This document shows, one piece after another, positions 46,578 through 54,427 of a DNA stretch of 64,000 bases. The notes under the pieces are model-generated. The model did no database searches, was not told where the DNA came from, and saw only the letters and a program-made list of their open reading frames with translations. The stretch's first letter is position 1; each line of letters opens with the position of its first letter. The translations under genes and the position numbers were made by a program. This DNA is from an uncultured bacterium (lineage in GTDB: Bacteria; Verrucomicrobiota; Kiritimatiellia; CAIKKV01), in NCBI GenBank assembly GCA_938038445.1, contig CALHRZ010000012.1, positions 124,001 through 188,000 on the forward strand, in the 5' to 3' direction.

Positions 46578-47680
46578 CCTCCTCTCCTCTTCCCCATCCC
46601 CAACCGTTCGCCTCCATAACATGACGCGCGGATTGGCTCCCACCACCACCGATTTTTAAGATACCACTCCACCGTCTTGCGCAGCCCACTCTCAAAGGTT
46701 TCGCGCGGCTTCCATCCCAGTTCCCCTTCAATGCGGGAAGGATCCATCGCATAACGCCGATCATGGCCGGGACGATCGGGAACAAACGTCACCAGGTCCT
46801 CATAGCGACGAACGGTTTGCGGCCCTTTGAAATCGGGATTCTGGCTCACCGGCCGTAACTCGTCCAGCAACGCGCATATCCTCTGCACAACACGCAGGTT
46901 CGTCCACTCCGAACGCCCCCCGATGGTGTAAGTCTCGCCCACACGGCCTGCTTCAAGCACCCGCCCAAGCGCCCGCGCATGGTCCTCGACAAACAGCCAG
47001 TCCCGCACATTGTCCCCCCGACCGTACAAAGGAAGCGGTTTGCCTTCCAGCGCATTGAGAATCACCAGCGGAATCAGCTTTTCGGGAAACTGGTACGGCC
47101 CGTAGTTGTTGGAACAGTTGGTCACCAGAACCGGAAGACCGTATGTAGAATGCCACGCCCGGACCAGATGGTCGCTGGCCGCCTTGCTGGCCGCATAGGG
47201 CGAATGGGGGTCGTACCGGCTCGTCTCCGAAAACGCGCCTTCGGAACTCAAAGACCCATACACCTCATCGGTCGAAACATGCAGAAAGCGGAACCGTTCC
47301 CGCCGATCGTGCAAAAGGGTTTCCCAATACGCTCGAGCCGCCTCAAGCAACGTATAAGTCCCCACAATGTTGGTTTCGATAAAGGCGGCCGGCCCGTCAA
47401 TCGAACGGTCGACATGGGATTCAGCAGCCAAATGCAAAACCGCGTCCGGTCGAAAGGAAGCGAAAATCCGACCGACCGCGTCCGAATCCGCAATATCCGC
47501 CTTTTCGAACCGATACCGGGGATTTCCCGAAACGGACCGGAGAGACCCCAAATTACCCGCATACGTCAGCTTGTCGAGATTGAGGATGAGGTGCGGCGTT
47601 TCGGCAATCAGCCAACGGATCACGGCCGATCCGATAAAGCCAGCTCCACCCGTCACCAATATACGCCGCGGTTCCTCCAT
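46574..47680 (-). CDS. rmlB: dTDP-glucose 4,6-dehydratase
   Basis: Converts dTDP-glucose to dTDP-4-keto-6-deoxyglucose on the way to rhamnose and other deoxysugars. The NAD loop [10 protein letters not shown], the catalytic [24 protein letters not shown] and the product-binding [18 protein letters not shown] and VEDHARAL are all present. The length of 368 aa is normal, with a short extra C-terminal tail. The rest of the rml pathway is not in the window. First gene of a seven-gene minus-strand run; a promoter with an overlapping 18-bp palindrome lies just upstream. Confidence 0.95.
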   Translation of the reverse strand: MEEPRRILVTGGAGFIGSAVIRWLIAETPHLILNLDKLTYAGNLGSLRSVSGNPRYRFEKADIADSDAVGRIFASFRPDAVLHLAAESHVDRSIDGPAAFIETNIVGTYTLLEAARAYWETLLHDRRERFRFLHVSTDEVYGSLSSEGAFSETSRYDPHSPYAASKAASDHLVRAWHSTYGLPVLVTNCSNNYGPYQFPEKLIPLVILNALEGKPLPLYGRGDNVRDWLFVEDHARALGRVLEAGRVGETYTIGGRSEWTNLRVVQRICALLDELRPVSQNPDFKGPQTVRRYEDLVTFVPDRPGHDRRYAMDPSRIEGELGWKPRETFESGLRKTVEWYLKNRWWWEPIRASCYGGERLGMGKRRGG

Positions 47681-47689
47681 GGGACGCCT

Positions 47690-47718
47690 ATCATGCGCCG
47701 CCTCAGCGCAGTCGTCAA
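47690..47718 (-). promoter_or_regulatory. Promoter for the rmlB-led gene run
   Basis: Minus-strand TTGACG (47713-47718), 17-base spacer, CATGAT (47690-47695). The predicted start near 47683 is only about three bases before the rmlB ATG, so the message would be almost leaderless. No Shine-Dalgarno sequence precedes rmlB. Confidence 0.55.
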
Positions 47719-47732
47719 GCGGATCCGCTTGA
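47715..47732. promoter_or_regulatory. 18-bp perfect palindrome at the rmlB -35 box (candidate operator)
   Basis: TCAAGCGGATCCGCTTGA is a perfect 18-base inverted repeat that covers four bases of the -35 box. Its size and position are those of a repressor site for a dimeric regulator. No regulator gene is adjacent. Confidence 0.45.
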
Positions 47733-47854
47733 AAGAAAGAGACCTCCTCATTGTTGTGTTCCCCCTGATGACTATTTAAACATAACGCGTTTGCCCCCTC
47801 ATCGCTCCTTACGATTCTTTTTACCTTGGTCCCTTCGCCGAGTTTACGGTAGGA

Positions 47855-47860
47855 TATAAA
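47855..47860 (+). promoter_or_regulatory. Candidate -10 box of the guanine deaminase operon
   Basis: TATAAA in an AT-rich patch (GATATAAAAAAAT), 20 bases before the ATG at 47881. No good -35 partner at 16-18 bases; TTGGTC is 23 bases away. Tentative. Confidence 0.35.
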
Positions 47861-47880
47861 AAAATCGTTCGCCGTCTCAC

Positions 47881-48396
47881 ATGCGTGATCCCGAAACTGA
47901 AAATACCTTCCGTTTTCTCGAGGAAGCCCTCACCCTTGGAATTCAGGGAATGGAGCAGGGAGAGGGCGGTCCGTTCGGCGCCGTCATTGTTCAGAACGGC
48001 TCGATCATCGCACGAGGCTGGAATCGGGTGCTGGCCACCCACGACCCCACCGCTCACGCGGAAATCGTCGCCCTCCGCCACGCAGCCGAACACCTCGGCC
48101 GCGACCGACTCGAGGACTGCATTCTCTACGCGAGTTGCGAACCCTGCCCCATGTGTATGGCCGCTCTCTACTGGGCCCAAATCCGGAAAGTTTTCTTTTC
48201 GGCCGACCGTCATGATGCCGCCGCTGCAGGCTTCGCCGACGAATTCCTTTACCAGGAACTCGTCCGACCCCCCGCCGAGCGATACATTCCGTTCATCCAT
48301 GTCCCCCTCCCCAAAAGCCAAGAACCTTTCCGGCGGTTTCTGACACGTCCCATGCCTCCTCTGTATGGTCCTCAAATTCCCTCCTCCTCGCGATGA
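47881..48396 (+). CDS. Guanine deaminase-like nucleoside/purine deaminase
   Basis: Cytidine-deaminase-fold enzyme of 171 aa. The zinc site is HAE (His59, Glu61 in [13 protein letters not shown]) with PCPMC (Cys89, Cys92). The following [31 protein letters not shown] is closer to the GuaD guanine deaminases than to the tRNA deaminase TadA, and the extended tail with EFLYQEL fits. It likely converts guanine to xanthine. The start codon lacks a Shine-Dalgarno sequence. The stop overlaps the next gene as ATGA. Confidence 0.85.
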   Translation: MRDPETENTFRFLEEALTLGIQGMEQGEGGPFGAVIVQNGSIIARGWNRVLATHDPTAHAEIVALRHAAEHLGRDRLEDCILYASCEPCPMCMAALYWAQIRKVFFSADRHDAAAAGFADEFLYQELVRPPAERYIPFIHVPLPKSQEPFRRFLTRPMPPLYGPQIPSSSR

Positions 48397-51071
48397 GCTT
48401 CCCTACACGCCGCCCTCTTTTCGTTCCTCTCATCCGCGGTATTGGCCGCTGGTTGTTGCGCCGGCGCTACGTCGTAGACGTGCAAGGACTCGATGCAATC
48501 CGAAACCGAGGCCGCGCCGGCATCCTCTTCCTTCCCAATCATCCGGCGCTCATTGATCCCGTTCTCCTGCTCAGCATTTTGCATCGCGATTTCCAGCCTG
48601 CTGTTCTGGCCGACCAAGACCGGCTGCAAGGGCCTTTTCTAAGAACTCTGGCCGAATGGTTCGGCGCGTTGCCGATCCCCGACCCCACCCGGCATGGCGC
48701 CGGCATCCGCCCTGAGATCGAGCATGCCCTCCAACAATGCGCCAAATGGTTGACCGCAGGAGGAAATCTCATTTTCTACCCGTCGGGCCGCCTGCAGCGA
48801 GGCGCCCGCGAAAACCTCGGGGGGAACAGCGGCGCTTCGATCCTTCTTCAATATTGCCCCCACGCACGCGTCGTGCTCGTCCGAACCCTCGGACTCTGGG
48901 GAAGCGTCTTCTCCTGGGGACCGGGCCGACAACCCTCCCTCACCGATGGATTCCGAACCGCCATGCGCTCCGCCCTGACCGGTTTGCTCTTTTTCATTCC
49001 CCTCCGCCGAGTGAAAATCACCTTCGAAGAACACACCGCATCCCTTCCGCCTCCCACCGACAAACGAGCGCTGAACCGCTATCTGGAATCCTTCTACAAC
49101 GCGGAAGTCCAACCCAACACCTATGTCCCCTACTCGCCATTCGAAAGGAGCGGCCCCCGTTCCCTGCCGGAACCCTTCCTCGACCCCTCCCCCGCTTCGG
49201 ATAGCGATGAGGTTCCTTCGGCCGTGCGCGAGGCCGTTCTCCACAAACTCGAGGAATTAACCGGTACGCCCGCTGCCTCGATGCGGAATGAAATGGATCT
49301 GGCACGGGATTTGAACATGGACTCCCTTGCGTTGATGGAGTTCATCGCCTGGGCGGAGGACTTTTTTCATCGCCCGATCGAAAAAGCCGAGGCCATCCAC
49401 ACGGTCGGCGATCTGTTTCTCGCTGCGGCCGGTCTTCTCTCGGATATTCGCTCGGAACCGATCCCCCCCGCACCCCCCCTCTGGTTTCAACCCCGCTGCG
49501 TCCAGCCGCCGGGACTGCCCGACGGACGCTCCATTCCCGAGCTCTTCTTCCGGACGGCTTGGCAAAACCGCGAATCTCCAATCGTCGCCGACACGCTCTC
49601 CGGAGTAAAAACCTACCGCGACCTGATCCTTGCCGTCTCCCTGCTCGCCCGCCTCTTCCGATCCTGGGAAGAGGAGAAAATCGGAATCCTTCTCCCCGGT
49701 TCGGTCGCTGCCTCCGTCACAATCCTGGCCGTCCAGTCTGCCGGCAAAGTACCCGTCATGGCCAACTGGACGGTAGGTCTTGGCCCCATGCTGCATGGGC
49801 TTCAAAGGGCAGGCGTACGCCGGATGCTCACGGCGCGCCGTTTCTGGGAACGACTCCAAAGCCAATGGGAGACCACCCCCCTCGGCTTTGAAGATTCCCT
49901 CGTTTTTCTTGAAGACATCCGATCCTCCTTCTCCCCACTTGCAAAAGCCATCGCTTGGTTTCAAACGCTCCTTCCCTGGCCCCCGACCCCCCGTTCGTTC
50001 GCCCCCACCGCCGTCCTTCTCTTTACCAGCGGTTCGGAAAGCCGTCCCAAAACAGTTCCCCTGACCCACGAAAATATTTTATGGAATCTCCGGGATGTGC
50101 TGTCCCGCGTTCGCATGGAACCCTCCGACGTTCTGCTCGGCATGCTTCCGCCCTTCCATTCCTATGGCCTGAGTACGAACGTCGTGCTCCCCCTTTGCGC
50201 CGGGTTGCGTTGCGTCTATTTCCCCAATCCCACCGACGGCCGCGCCCTGGCCAAAACAGTCGCCGCCTATGGAGCCACCGTCCTCCTCACCACCCCTACC
50301 TTTCTCGCCGGTATTCTCCGAAATGCAGGTCCGGACGACCTCCGTACGCTCCGCTTGACAATCACCGGAGCCGAGAAATGCCCCGATTCGCTCTATGCCG
50401 CCTTCCAACGCCGGTGCCCCGCTGCCACGCTCCTGGAAGGTTATGGAATCACAGAATGCTCCCCCATCGTATCGCTCAACGACGAGAAGAATAACCACCC
50501 GGGGACAATCGGAAAAGTTCTCCCCAGCCTCGAATGGGCTCGTAAAGACCCGGAATCCGATGCGCCCGCAACGCCGGACCGCCCTGGACTTCTCCTCGTG
50601 CGGGGGCCGACCGTCTTCAGCGGTTATCTGGACGCGCCCCAGGCGGAACCGTTCGTCGAGTGGCAAGGAAAACGTTGGTACAACACAGGAGACTTGGTAC
50701 TGGAAAGACCAGACGGCGTTTTGCAGTTCGCTGGCCGACTCAAACGGTTTGTCAAACTCGGGGGTGAAATGATTTCACTTCCCGCAATCGAAGAAGCGCT
50801 TCAATCTGCTTTCGCCCCGCCCGACGGAAACCCGGCACCACTGGCCGTCGAAGCGACGCCGGACGAGTTAAATCCCGCGTTGGTTCTCTTCCTCGAAGGG
50901 GACCAGCCAATCACACGGGAACAGGCGAATTCCGCCCTTCGCAAGGCCGGCTTGTCTCCGCTGCATTCGATCGCTTCCGTTATCCACCTCGACGCTCTTC
51001 CCCGCCTCGGCTCCGGAAAAGTGGATTACCGCGCCTTGCGCGCTCGACTGGAACAAAGGAAGCCGGTGTGA
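48393..51071 (+). CDS. Acyltransferase-ACP-AMP ligase fusion (Aas-like)
   Basis: An 892-aa protein with three domains. An N-terminal PlsC-type acyltransferase (about 20-240) has the HX4D motif at His50/Asp55 and YPSGR where PlsC has FPEGTR. An acyl carrier domain follows (about 275-350) with carrier serine 311 in LNMDSLAL. The C-terminal AMP-forming ligase (about 375-885) has LLFTSGSESRPKTV, EGYGITECSP, YNTGDLV and LGSGKVDYR. E. coli Aas joins acyltransferase and acyl-ACP synthetase but has no internal carrier. It probably re-acylates lysophospholipids from free fatty acids. Coupled to the deaminase upstream and MATE gene downstream by 4-base overlaps. Confidence 0.9.
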   Translation: MSFPTRRPLFVPLIRGIGRWLLRRRYVVDVQGLDAIRNRGRAGILFLPNHPALIDPVLLLSILHRDFQPAVLADQDRLQGPFLRTLAEWFGALPIPDPTRHGAGIRPEIEHALQQCAKWLTAGGNLIFYPSGRLQRGARENLGGNSGASILLQYCPHARVVLVRTLGLWGSVFSWGPGRQPSLTDGFRTAMRSALTGLLFFIPLRRVKITFEEHTASLPPPTDKRALNRYLESFYNAEVQPNTYVPYSPFERSGPRSLPEPFLDPSPASDSDEVPSAVREAVLHKLEELTGTPAASMRNEMDLARDLNMDSLALMEFIAWAEDFFHRPIEKAEAIHTVGDLFLAAAGLLSDIRSEPIPPAPPLWFQPRCVQPPGLPDGRSIPELFFRTAWQNRESPIVADTLSGVKTYRDLILAVSLLARLFRSWEEEKIGILLPGSVAASVTILAVQSAGKVPVMANWTVGLGPMLHGLQRAGVRRMLTARRFWERLQSQWETTPLGFEDSLVFLEDIRSSFSPLAKAIAWFQTLLPWPPTPRSFAPTAVLLFTSGSESRPKTVPLTHENILWNLRDVLSRVRMEPSDVLLGMLPPFHSYGLSTNVVLPLCAGLRCVYFPNPTDGRALAKTVAAYGATVLLTTPTFLAGILRNAGPDDLRTLRLTITGAEKCPDSLYAAFQRRCPAATLLEGYGITECSPIVSLNDEKNNHPGTIGKVLPSLEWARKDPESDAPATPDRPGLLLVRGPTVFSGYLDAPQAEPFVEWQGKRWYNTGDLVLERPDGVLQFAGRLKRFVKLGGEMISLPAIEEALQSAFAPPDGNPAPLAVEATPDELNPALVLFLEGDQPITREQANSALRKAGLSPLHSIASVIHLDALPRLGSGKVDYRALRARLEQRKPV

Positions 51072-52510
51072 CCGTCCCTCTTCGGCGCGCGCCCTCATCC
51101 CCCACCCCCGGAAGTTTCCGCGAACTGCTCCCCCTCGCCGCGCCCCTGATCCTCAGCACGGCCAGCCATGCGCTCATGCAATTCGCCGACCGGATGATGC
51201 TTTCCCGCCATGACCTCGTGGAAATTCAAGCCGCGTTGCCCGCCGGTCTCTTGGCATTCACTTTGACCAGTTTCTTTTTCGCCACCACCGGTTTCGTCAA
51301 CACGTTCGTCGCCCAATACCACGGCGCGAACGACCTTCGAAGCGCGGCAAGAATCACGACTCAGGGAATAATCCTCGCCCTGTCCGTTTGGCCGTTGATA
51401 ATGGGGCTCATCCTCCCGGGTCGGCTGATTCTGGAATGGAGCGGTCACCCGCCCAATGTTCTCGCGGCCGAAAAGACCTATTTTGAGCCCCTCATGCTCG
51501 GCAGCCTGGCGATTCCACTCGGTGCCGCAATCAGCGGCTACTATACCGGCCGTGGATGGACAGGACTCAATATGGCCGCCATGATCGCAGGAAACGTTGT
51601 CAATATCGTGCTCGACTACGCCTGGATTTTCGGCCGATGGGGTTTCCCCGAATGGGGAATCCGCGGTGCGGCGTGGGCCACGGTCATCGCGGGCTTCATA
51701 CCCCCGCTCTTCCTTCTCGCCCATTACTTCTCCCCATCCATGCGTCGAGCCGCATGGACCCTCGCCGAACTGCGATGGGATGGAGCGCTCCTCCGACGGC
51801 TGCTCCGCTTTGGCATGCCGGCCGGATTTCACTATTTGCTCGATACGGCGGGCTTCACCCTCTTCGTCCTCATCCTGGGCCGGATGGGCGAAGCTCCTTT
51901 GGCGGCCTCGAATATCGCCTTTAGCATCAACCACCTCTCCTTCATGCCCGTGGTCGGACTCGGAATCGCCGCCTCCATTCTGGTCGGTCACTATCAAGGA
52001 CGGGGCGACAGCGTCACGGCAGAAAAAGCAGCATGGACCACGATGAAGGCCGGTTGGATATACATGGGCGCGATGGCCATTTTATTCCTCGCAATTCCCG
52101 GCCCCCTTTTCCGGCTCTTCATTGCCGGCCACAACCCCGAATCGATGGAAAACATCCTGCGATATGCCCGCCCGATGATGGCTATGTGTGCGATCTGGGG
52201 ATTCCTTGACGCCGTTAACATCATCTTCGCTGGTGCCCTCAAAGGCGCCGGCGATACGGCCTTTGTCATGCTCTGGTCCGTCGTCATGTGTTGGGGTGTG
52301 TGGCTCGTGGGCGAATGGGTACTCATCGTTCATCTCGGCGCCGGCGTCGTGGCCGCTTGGATCTGGTTGACGGTCTATATCATCGTGCTCGGATTGGGTT
52401 TCATGGTTCGCGTCCGTTCCGGCCGCTGGAAAACCATCCAAGTCATTGAGCGTCCAATCCCTGTTCTCCCCCTGGCCTCTTCAAGCGATGCTCGCCTTCT
52501 GGTCGAATAA
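51068..52510 (+). CDS. MATE-family efflux transporter
   Basis: Inner-membrane multidrug/cation antiporter family protein of 480 aa with twelve predicted helices. Typical pieces are the N-terminal ELLPLAAPLILSTASHALMQFADRMMLS, the mid-protein PLGAAISGYYTGRGWT, and the second-half GMPAGFHYLLDTAGFTLFVL. Starts with GTG at 51068, overlapping the Aas-like stop as GTGA. It could flip a lipid or export a drug; genetic coupling to an acyltransferase makes a lipid-linked role possible but unproven. The hairpin array starts about 40 bases after the stop. Confidence 0.92.
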   Translation: MTVPLRRAPSSPTPGSFRELLPLAAPLILSTASHALMQFADRMMLSRHDLVEIQAALPAGLLAFTLTSFFFATTGFVNTFVAQYHGANDLRSAARITTQGIILALSVWPLIMGLILPGRLILEWSGHPPNVLAAEKTYFEPLMLGSLAIPLGAAISGYYTGRGWTGLNMAAMIAGNVVNIVLDYAWIFGRWGFPEWGIRGAAWATVIAGFIPPLFLLAHYFSPSMRRAAWTLAELRWDGALLRRLLRFGMPAGFHYLLDTAGFTLFVLILGRMGEAPLAASNIAFSINHLSFMPVVGLGIAASILVGHYQGRGDSVTAEKAAWTTMKAGWIYMGAMAILFLAIPGPLFRLFIAGHNPESMENILRYARPMMAMCAIWGFLDAVNIIFAGALKGAGDTAFVMLWSVVMCWGVWLVGEWVLIVHLGAGVVAAWIWLTVYIIVLGLGFMVRVRSGRWKTIQVIERPIPVLPLASSSDARLLVE

Positions 52511-52550
52511 CAGAATTCTTACGGCATACCGGCATTGAGATTTCAAGCTG

Positions 52551-52745
52551 TAGTTCCGGCACTCCGTGCCGGAAGCCTTGCCTTTCCTCCTGTTGTTCCG
52601 GCACTCCGTGCCGGAAGCCCTGCCTTTTCCTCCTGTAGTTCCGGCACTCCGTGCCGGAAGCCTTGCCTTTTCCTCTTGTAGTTCCGGCACTCCGTGCCGG
52701 AAGCCCTGCCTTTTTCTCCTGTAGTTCCGGCACTCCGCGCCGGAA
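52551..52745. repeat. Tandem array of five palindromic units, 43-bp period
   Basis: Five hairpins (52554, 52596, 52639, 52682, 52725; each 21 bases) have arms TTCCGGCAC and GTGCCGGAA around TCC; the last has one arm mismatch (GCGCC). Spacers of 21-22 bases read GCC-T/C-TGCC, a T-rich run, then CTCCTGTAG with small changes, and alternate GCCTTGCC and GCCCTGCC. On the minus strand each spacer contains AGGAGG or a near match. It lies just after the MATE gene and may act as a transcription terminator or REP-type element. Confidence 0.92.
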
Positions 52746-52828
52746 ATCTTTATCCACTTGCCCTCCTTCCCCTCAAAGCCCACACCATAAAATACAGGGC
52801 TGATTTTCGAGCCCCTTCTCAAAATGAT

Positions 52829-52858
52829 TTGACAACCTCATCTCTTTCCGCGCATGAT
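52829..52858 (+). promoter_or_regulatory. Promoter for the gene at 52903
   Basis: TTGACA (52829-52834), 18-base spacer, CATGAT (52853-52858). Start near 52865, leader of about 38 bases. Confidence 0.58.
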
Positions 52859-52902
52859 GACTTGATAACGCCCATTTCAAACAGGCGGGAGAATCGAACG
52901 GC

Positions 52903-53343
52903 ATGAATATTCAAATTGCCGTCCTGTGCGATGCCGCAACCGATTATCAGGGGAAACTCAACCTCCTCGGCGCCTTCGATACTATCTTCACCCGAAAACT
53001 CCCTGCCATCCACCCGAGTTGCGCCATCGTCCTGCGGGTCGTCTTTGCCCGCGTGGAAACCGGAAAACACCGAGTCCGGATCGCCTTCGTGGACGAAGAC
53101 GGCAAACACATCCTCCAACCTTTGGAACTCCCCTTCGAAGTCACCATGCCGCCCAATGCCATCTCCGTTAGCCGCAATTTTATCGTCAACCTCCAACAAA
53201 CGCGCTTCGAACGAGCCGGCAGCTACTCCGTGGACGTCGCGTTCGACGGCCGCCACGAGGTCTCCATCCCGCTCAACGTCCTGGTCGTGAGCCCGCCGAA
53301 CAACGCCTCCGCTGCCCCCGAAGATGTCCTTCCCCCTCCCTGA
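52903..53343 (+). CDS. Conserved unknown protein, DUF6941-like
   Basis: A 146-aa cytosolic protein. The opening MNIQIAVLCDAATDYQGKLNLLGAFDTI and the following PAIHPSCAIVLRVVF match a family of small proteins I know only as uncharacterised (DUF6941-like), with a beta-sandwich pattern and a Pro-rich end. It has its own TTGACA promoter and lies 31 bases before a sugar isomerase gene, so the two may be cotranscribed. No catalytic residues are evident. Confidence 0.75.
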   Translation: MNIQIAVLCDAATDYQGKLNLLGAFDTIFTRKLPAIHPSCAIVLRVVFARVETGKHRVRIAFVDEDGKHILQPLELPFEVTMPPNAISVSRNFIVNLQQTRFERAGSYSVDVAFDGRHEVSIPLNVLVVSPPNNASAAPEDVLPPP

Positions 53344-53374
53344 ATGTCAACCTCTCAACCCAAAGGAGAATGCC

Positions 53375-54367
53375 ATGCCCAGATCCGTCACCCTATTCAC
53401 CGGCCAGTTCGCCGATATCCCCCTCGAAACACTCTGCAAAAAAGCCAAAGCCTGGGGCTATGACGGCCTCGAACTCGCCTGCTGGGGCGATCATGTCGAC
53501 GTCGCCCGCGCCGCCCGCGACCCCGCCTACGCGAAGACCCGCAAAACGATGTTGGCCGATCACGGCTTGAAACTGTTTGCCATTAGCAACCACCTCGCCG
53601 GTCAGCTGGTCTGCGATCCGAACGACGATGAGCGTTCGGATGCATTCGCACCCAAAGAATGCGCCGGAAATCCCGAAAAAAAACGGGCTTGGGCCATCCA
53701 GGCTATGAAGGATACCGCCCTCGCCGCCAAAAACATCGGCGTCAAAATCGTCAACGGCTTCACAGGATCCGGCATCTGGCACATGCTCTACAGTTTCCCG
53801 CCGGTCAGTGAAGCCCGCATCCAAAAGGGATTCGACGACTTCGCTCGACTCTGGAATCCCATTCTCGATGTCTTCGATCAGTGCGGCGTTCGGTTCGCCC
53901 TCGAAGTGCACCCAACCGAAATCGCCTTCGACATCCTCACCGCCAAACGGGCTCTCGCCGCCATCAAGAACCGAAAGTCCTTCGGCTTCAACTTCGATCC
54001 CAGCCATCTCCACTGGCAAATGGTGGATCCCGTCAAGTTTCTCAAAACCTTCGCCAACCGCATCTATCACGTGCACATGAAAGATGCCGCTCTCACCCTC
54101 GACGGAGAAAGCGGAATCCTCGCCTCCCATCTCAACTTCGGAACGCCAGGCCGCGGCTGGGATTTCCGGAGCCCGGGCCGAGGTCAGATCAAGTTCGAGG
54201 AAATCATTCGCACTTTGAACGCCATCGGTTACAACGGCCCCCTCTCCGTAGAATGGGAAGATGCCATGATGGACCGCGAACACGGCGCCGCTGAAGCCTG
54301 CGGATTCGTCAAACGCCTCGACTTCCCTAAATCGGATCGGGTCTTCGACGAAGCGTTTGGAAAATAA
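53375..54367 (+). CDS. Sugar phosphate isomerase/epimerase (xylose isomerase-like TIM barrel)
   Basis: A 330-aa TIM-barrel protein of the AP endonuclease 2 / xylose isomerase-like group. Metal and active-site stretches are DGLELACWGDH near residue 30, FALEVHPTEIAFD, FNFDPSHLHWQMVDP, YHVHMKDA and GPLSVEWEDAMM, each providing the expected Glu, Asp or His ligand. The start is the ATG at 53375 with AAGGAG six bases upstream. Such enzymes act on inositol, hexulose or keto-sugars; the substrate is open. A strong terminator follows. Confidence 0.92.
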   Translation: MPRSVTLFTGQFADIPLETLCKKAKAWGYDGLELACWGDHVDVARAARDPAYAKTRKTMLADHGLKLFAISNHLAGQLVCDPNDDERSDAFAPKECAGNPEKKRAWAIQAMKDTALAAKNIGVKIVNGFTGSGIWHMLYSFPPVSEARIQKGFDDFARLWNPILDVFDQCGVRFALEVHPTEIAFDILTAKRALAAIKNRKSFGFNFDPSHLHWQMVDPVKFLKTFANRIYHVHMKDAALTLDGESGILASHLNFGTPGRGWDFRSPGRGQIKFEEIIRTLNAIGYNGPLSVEWEDAMMDREHGAAEACGFVKRLDFPKSDRVFDEAFGK

Positions 54368-54379
54368 CGCCCGCCTCCA

Positions 54380-54419
54380 GAGGCCGCCGGCCCTTTTCCT
54401 GCCGGCGGCCTCTTTTTTT
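54380..54419 (+). terminator. Rho-independent terminator after the sugar isomerase gene
   Basis: A perfect 12-bp stem (GAGGCCGCCGGC at 54380-54391 with its complement at 54401-54412), 9-base loop, then seven T (54413-54419). It ends only 8 bases before the ATG of the next gene on the same strand. Confidence 0.93.
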
Positions 54420-54427
54420 ATTACCCC

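Larger units (their letters stand above)
52511..52902. other. 392-base intergenic region with palindrome array and promoter
   Basis: It contains the five-unit hairpin array (52551-52745) and the promoter at 52829-52858. The two minus-strand ORFs in the track that cross the array are translations of the repeat in shifting frames (period 43 is not a multiple of three) and are not genes. Confidence 0.75.

Noticed and set aside
52551-52745. CRISPR-like appearance of regularly spaced palindromes
   Set aside because: The spacers are nearly identical to each other, the repeat is a perfect hairpin of 21 bases, and no cas genes are near; it is a tandem repeat.
52481-52822. Two minus-strand ORFs (52443-52757 and 52481-52822) with repeated GTECRN and FRHGVPEL peptides
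   Set aside because: They are translations of the 43-bp palindrome array in changing frames; no start context and no independent coding evidence.
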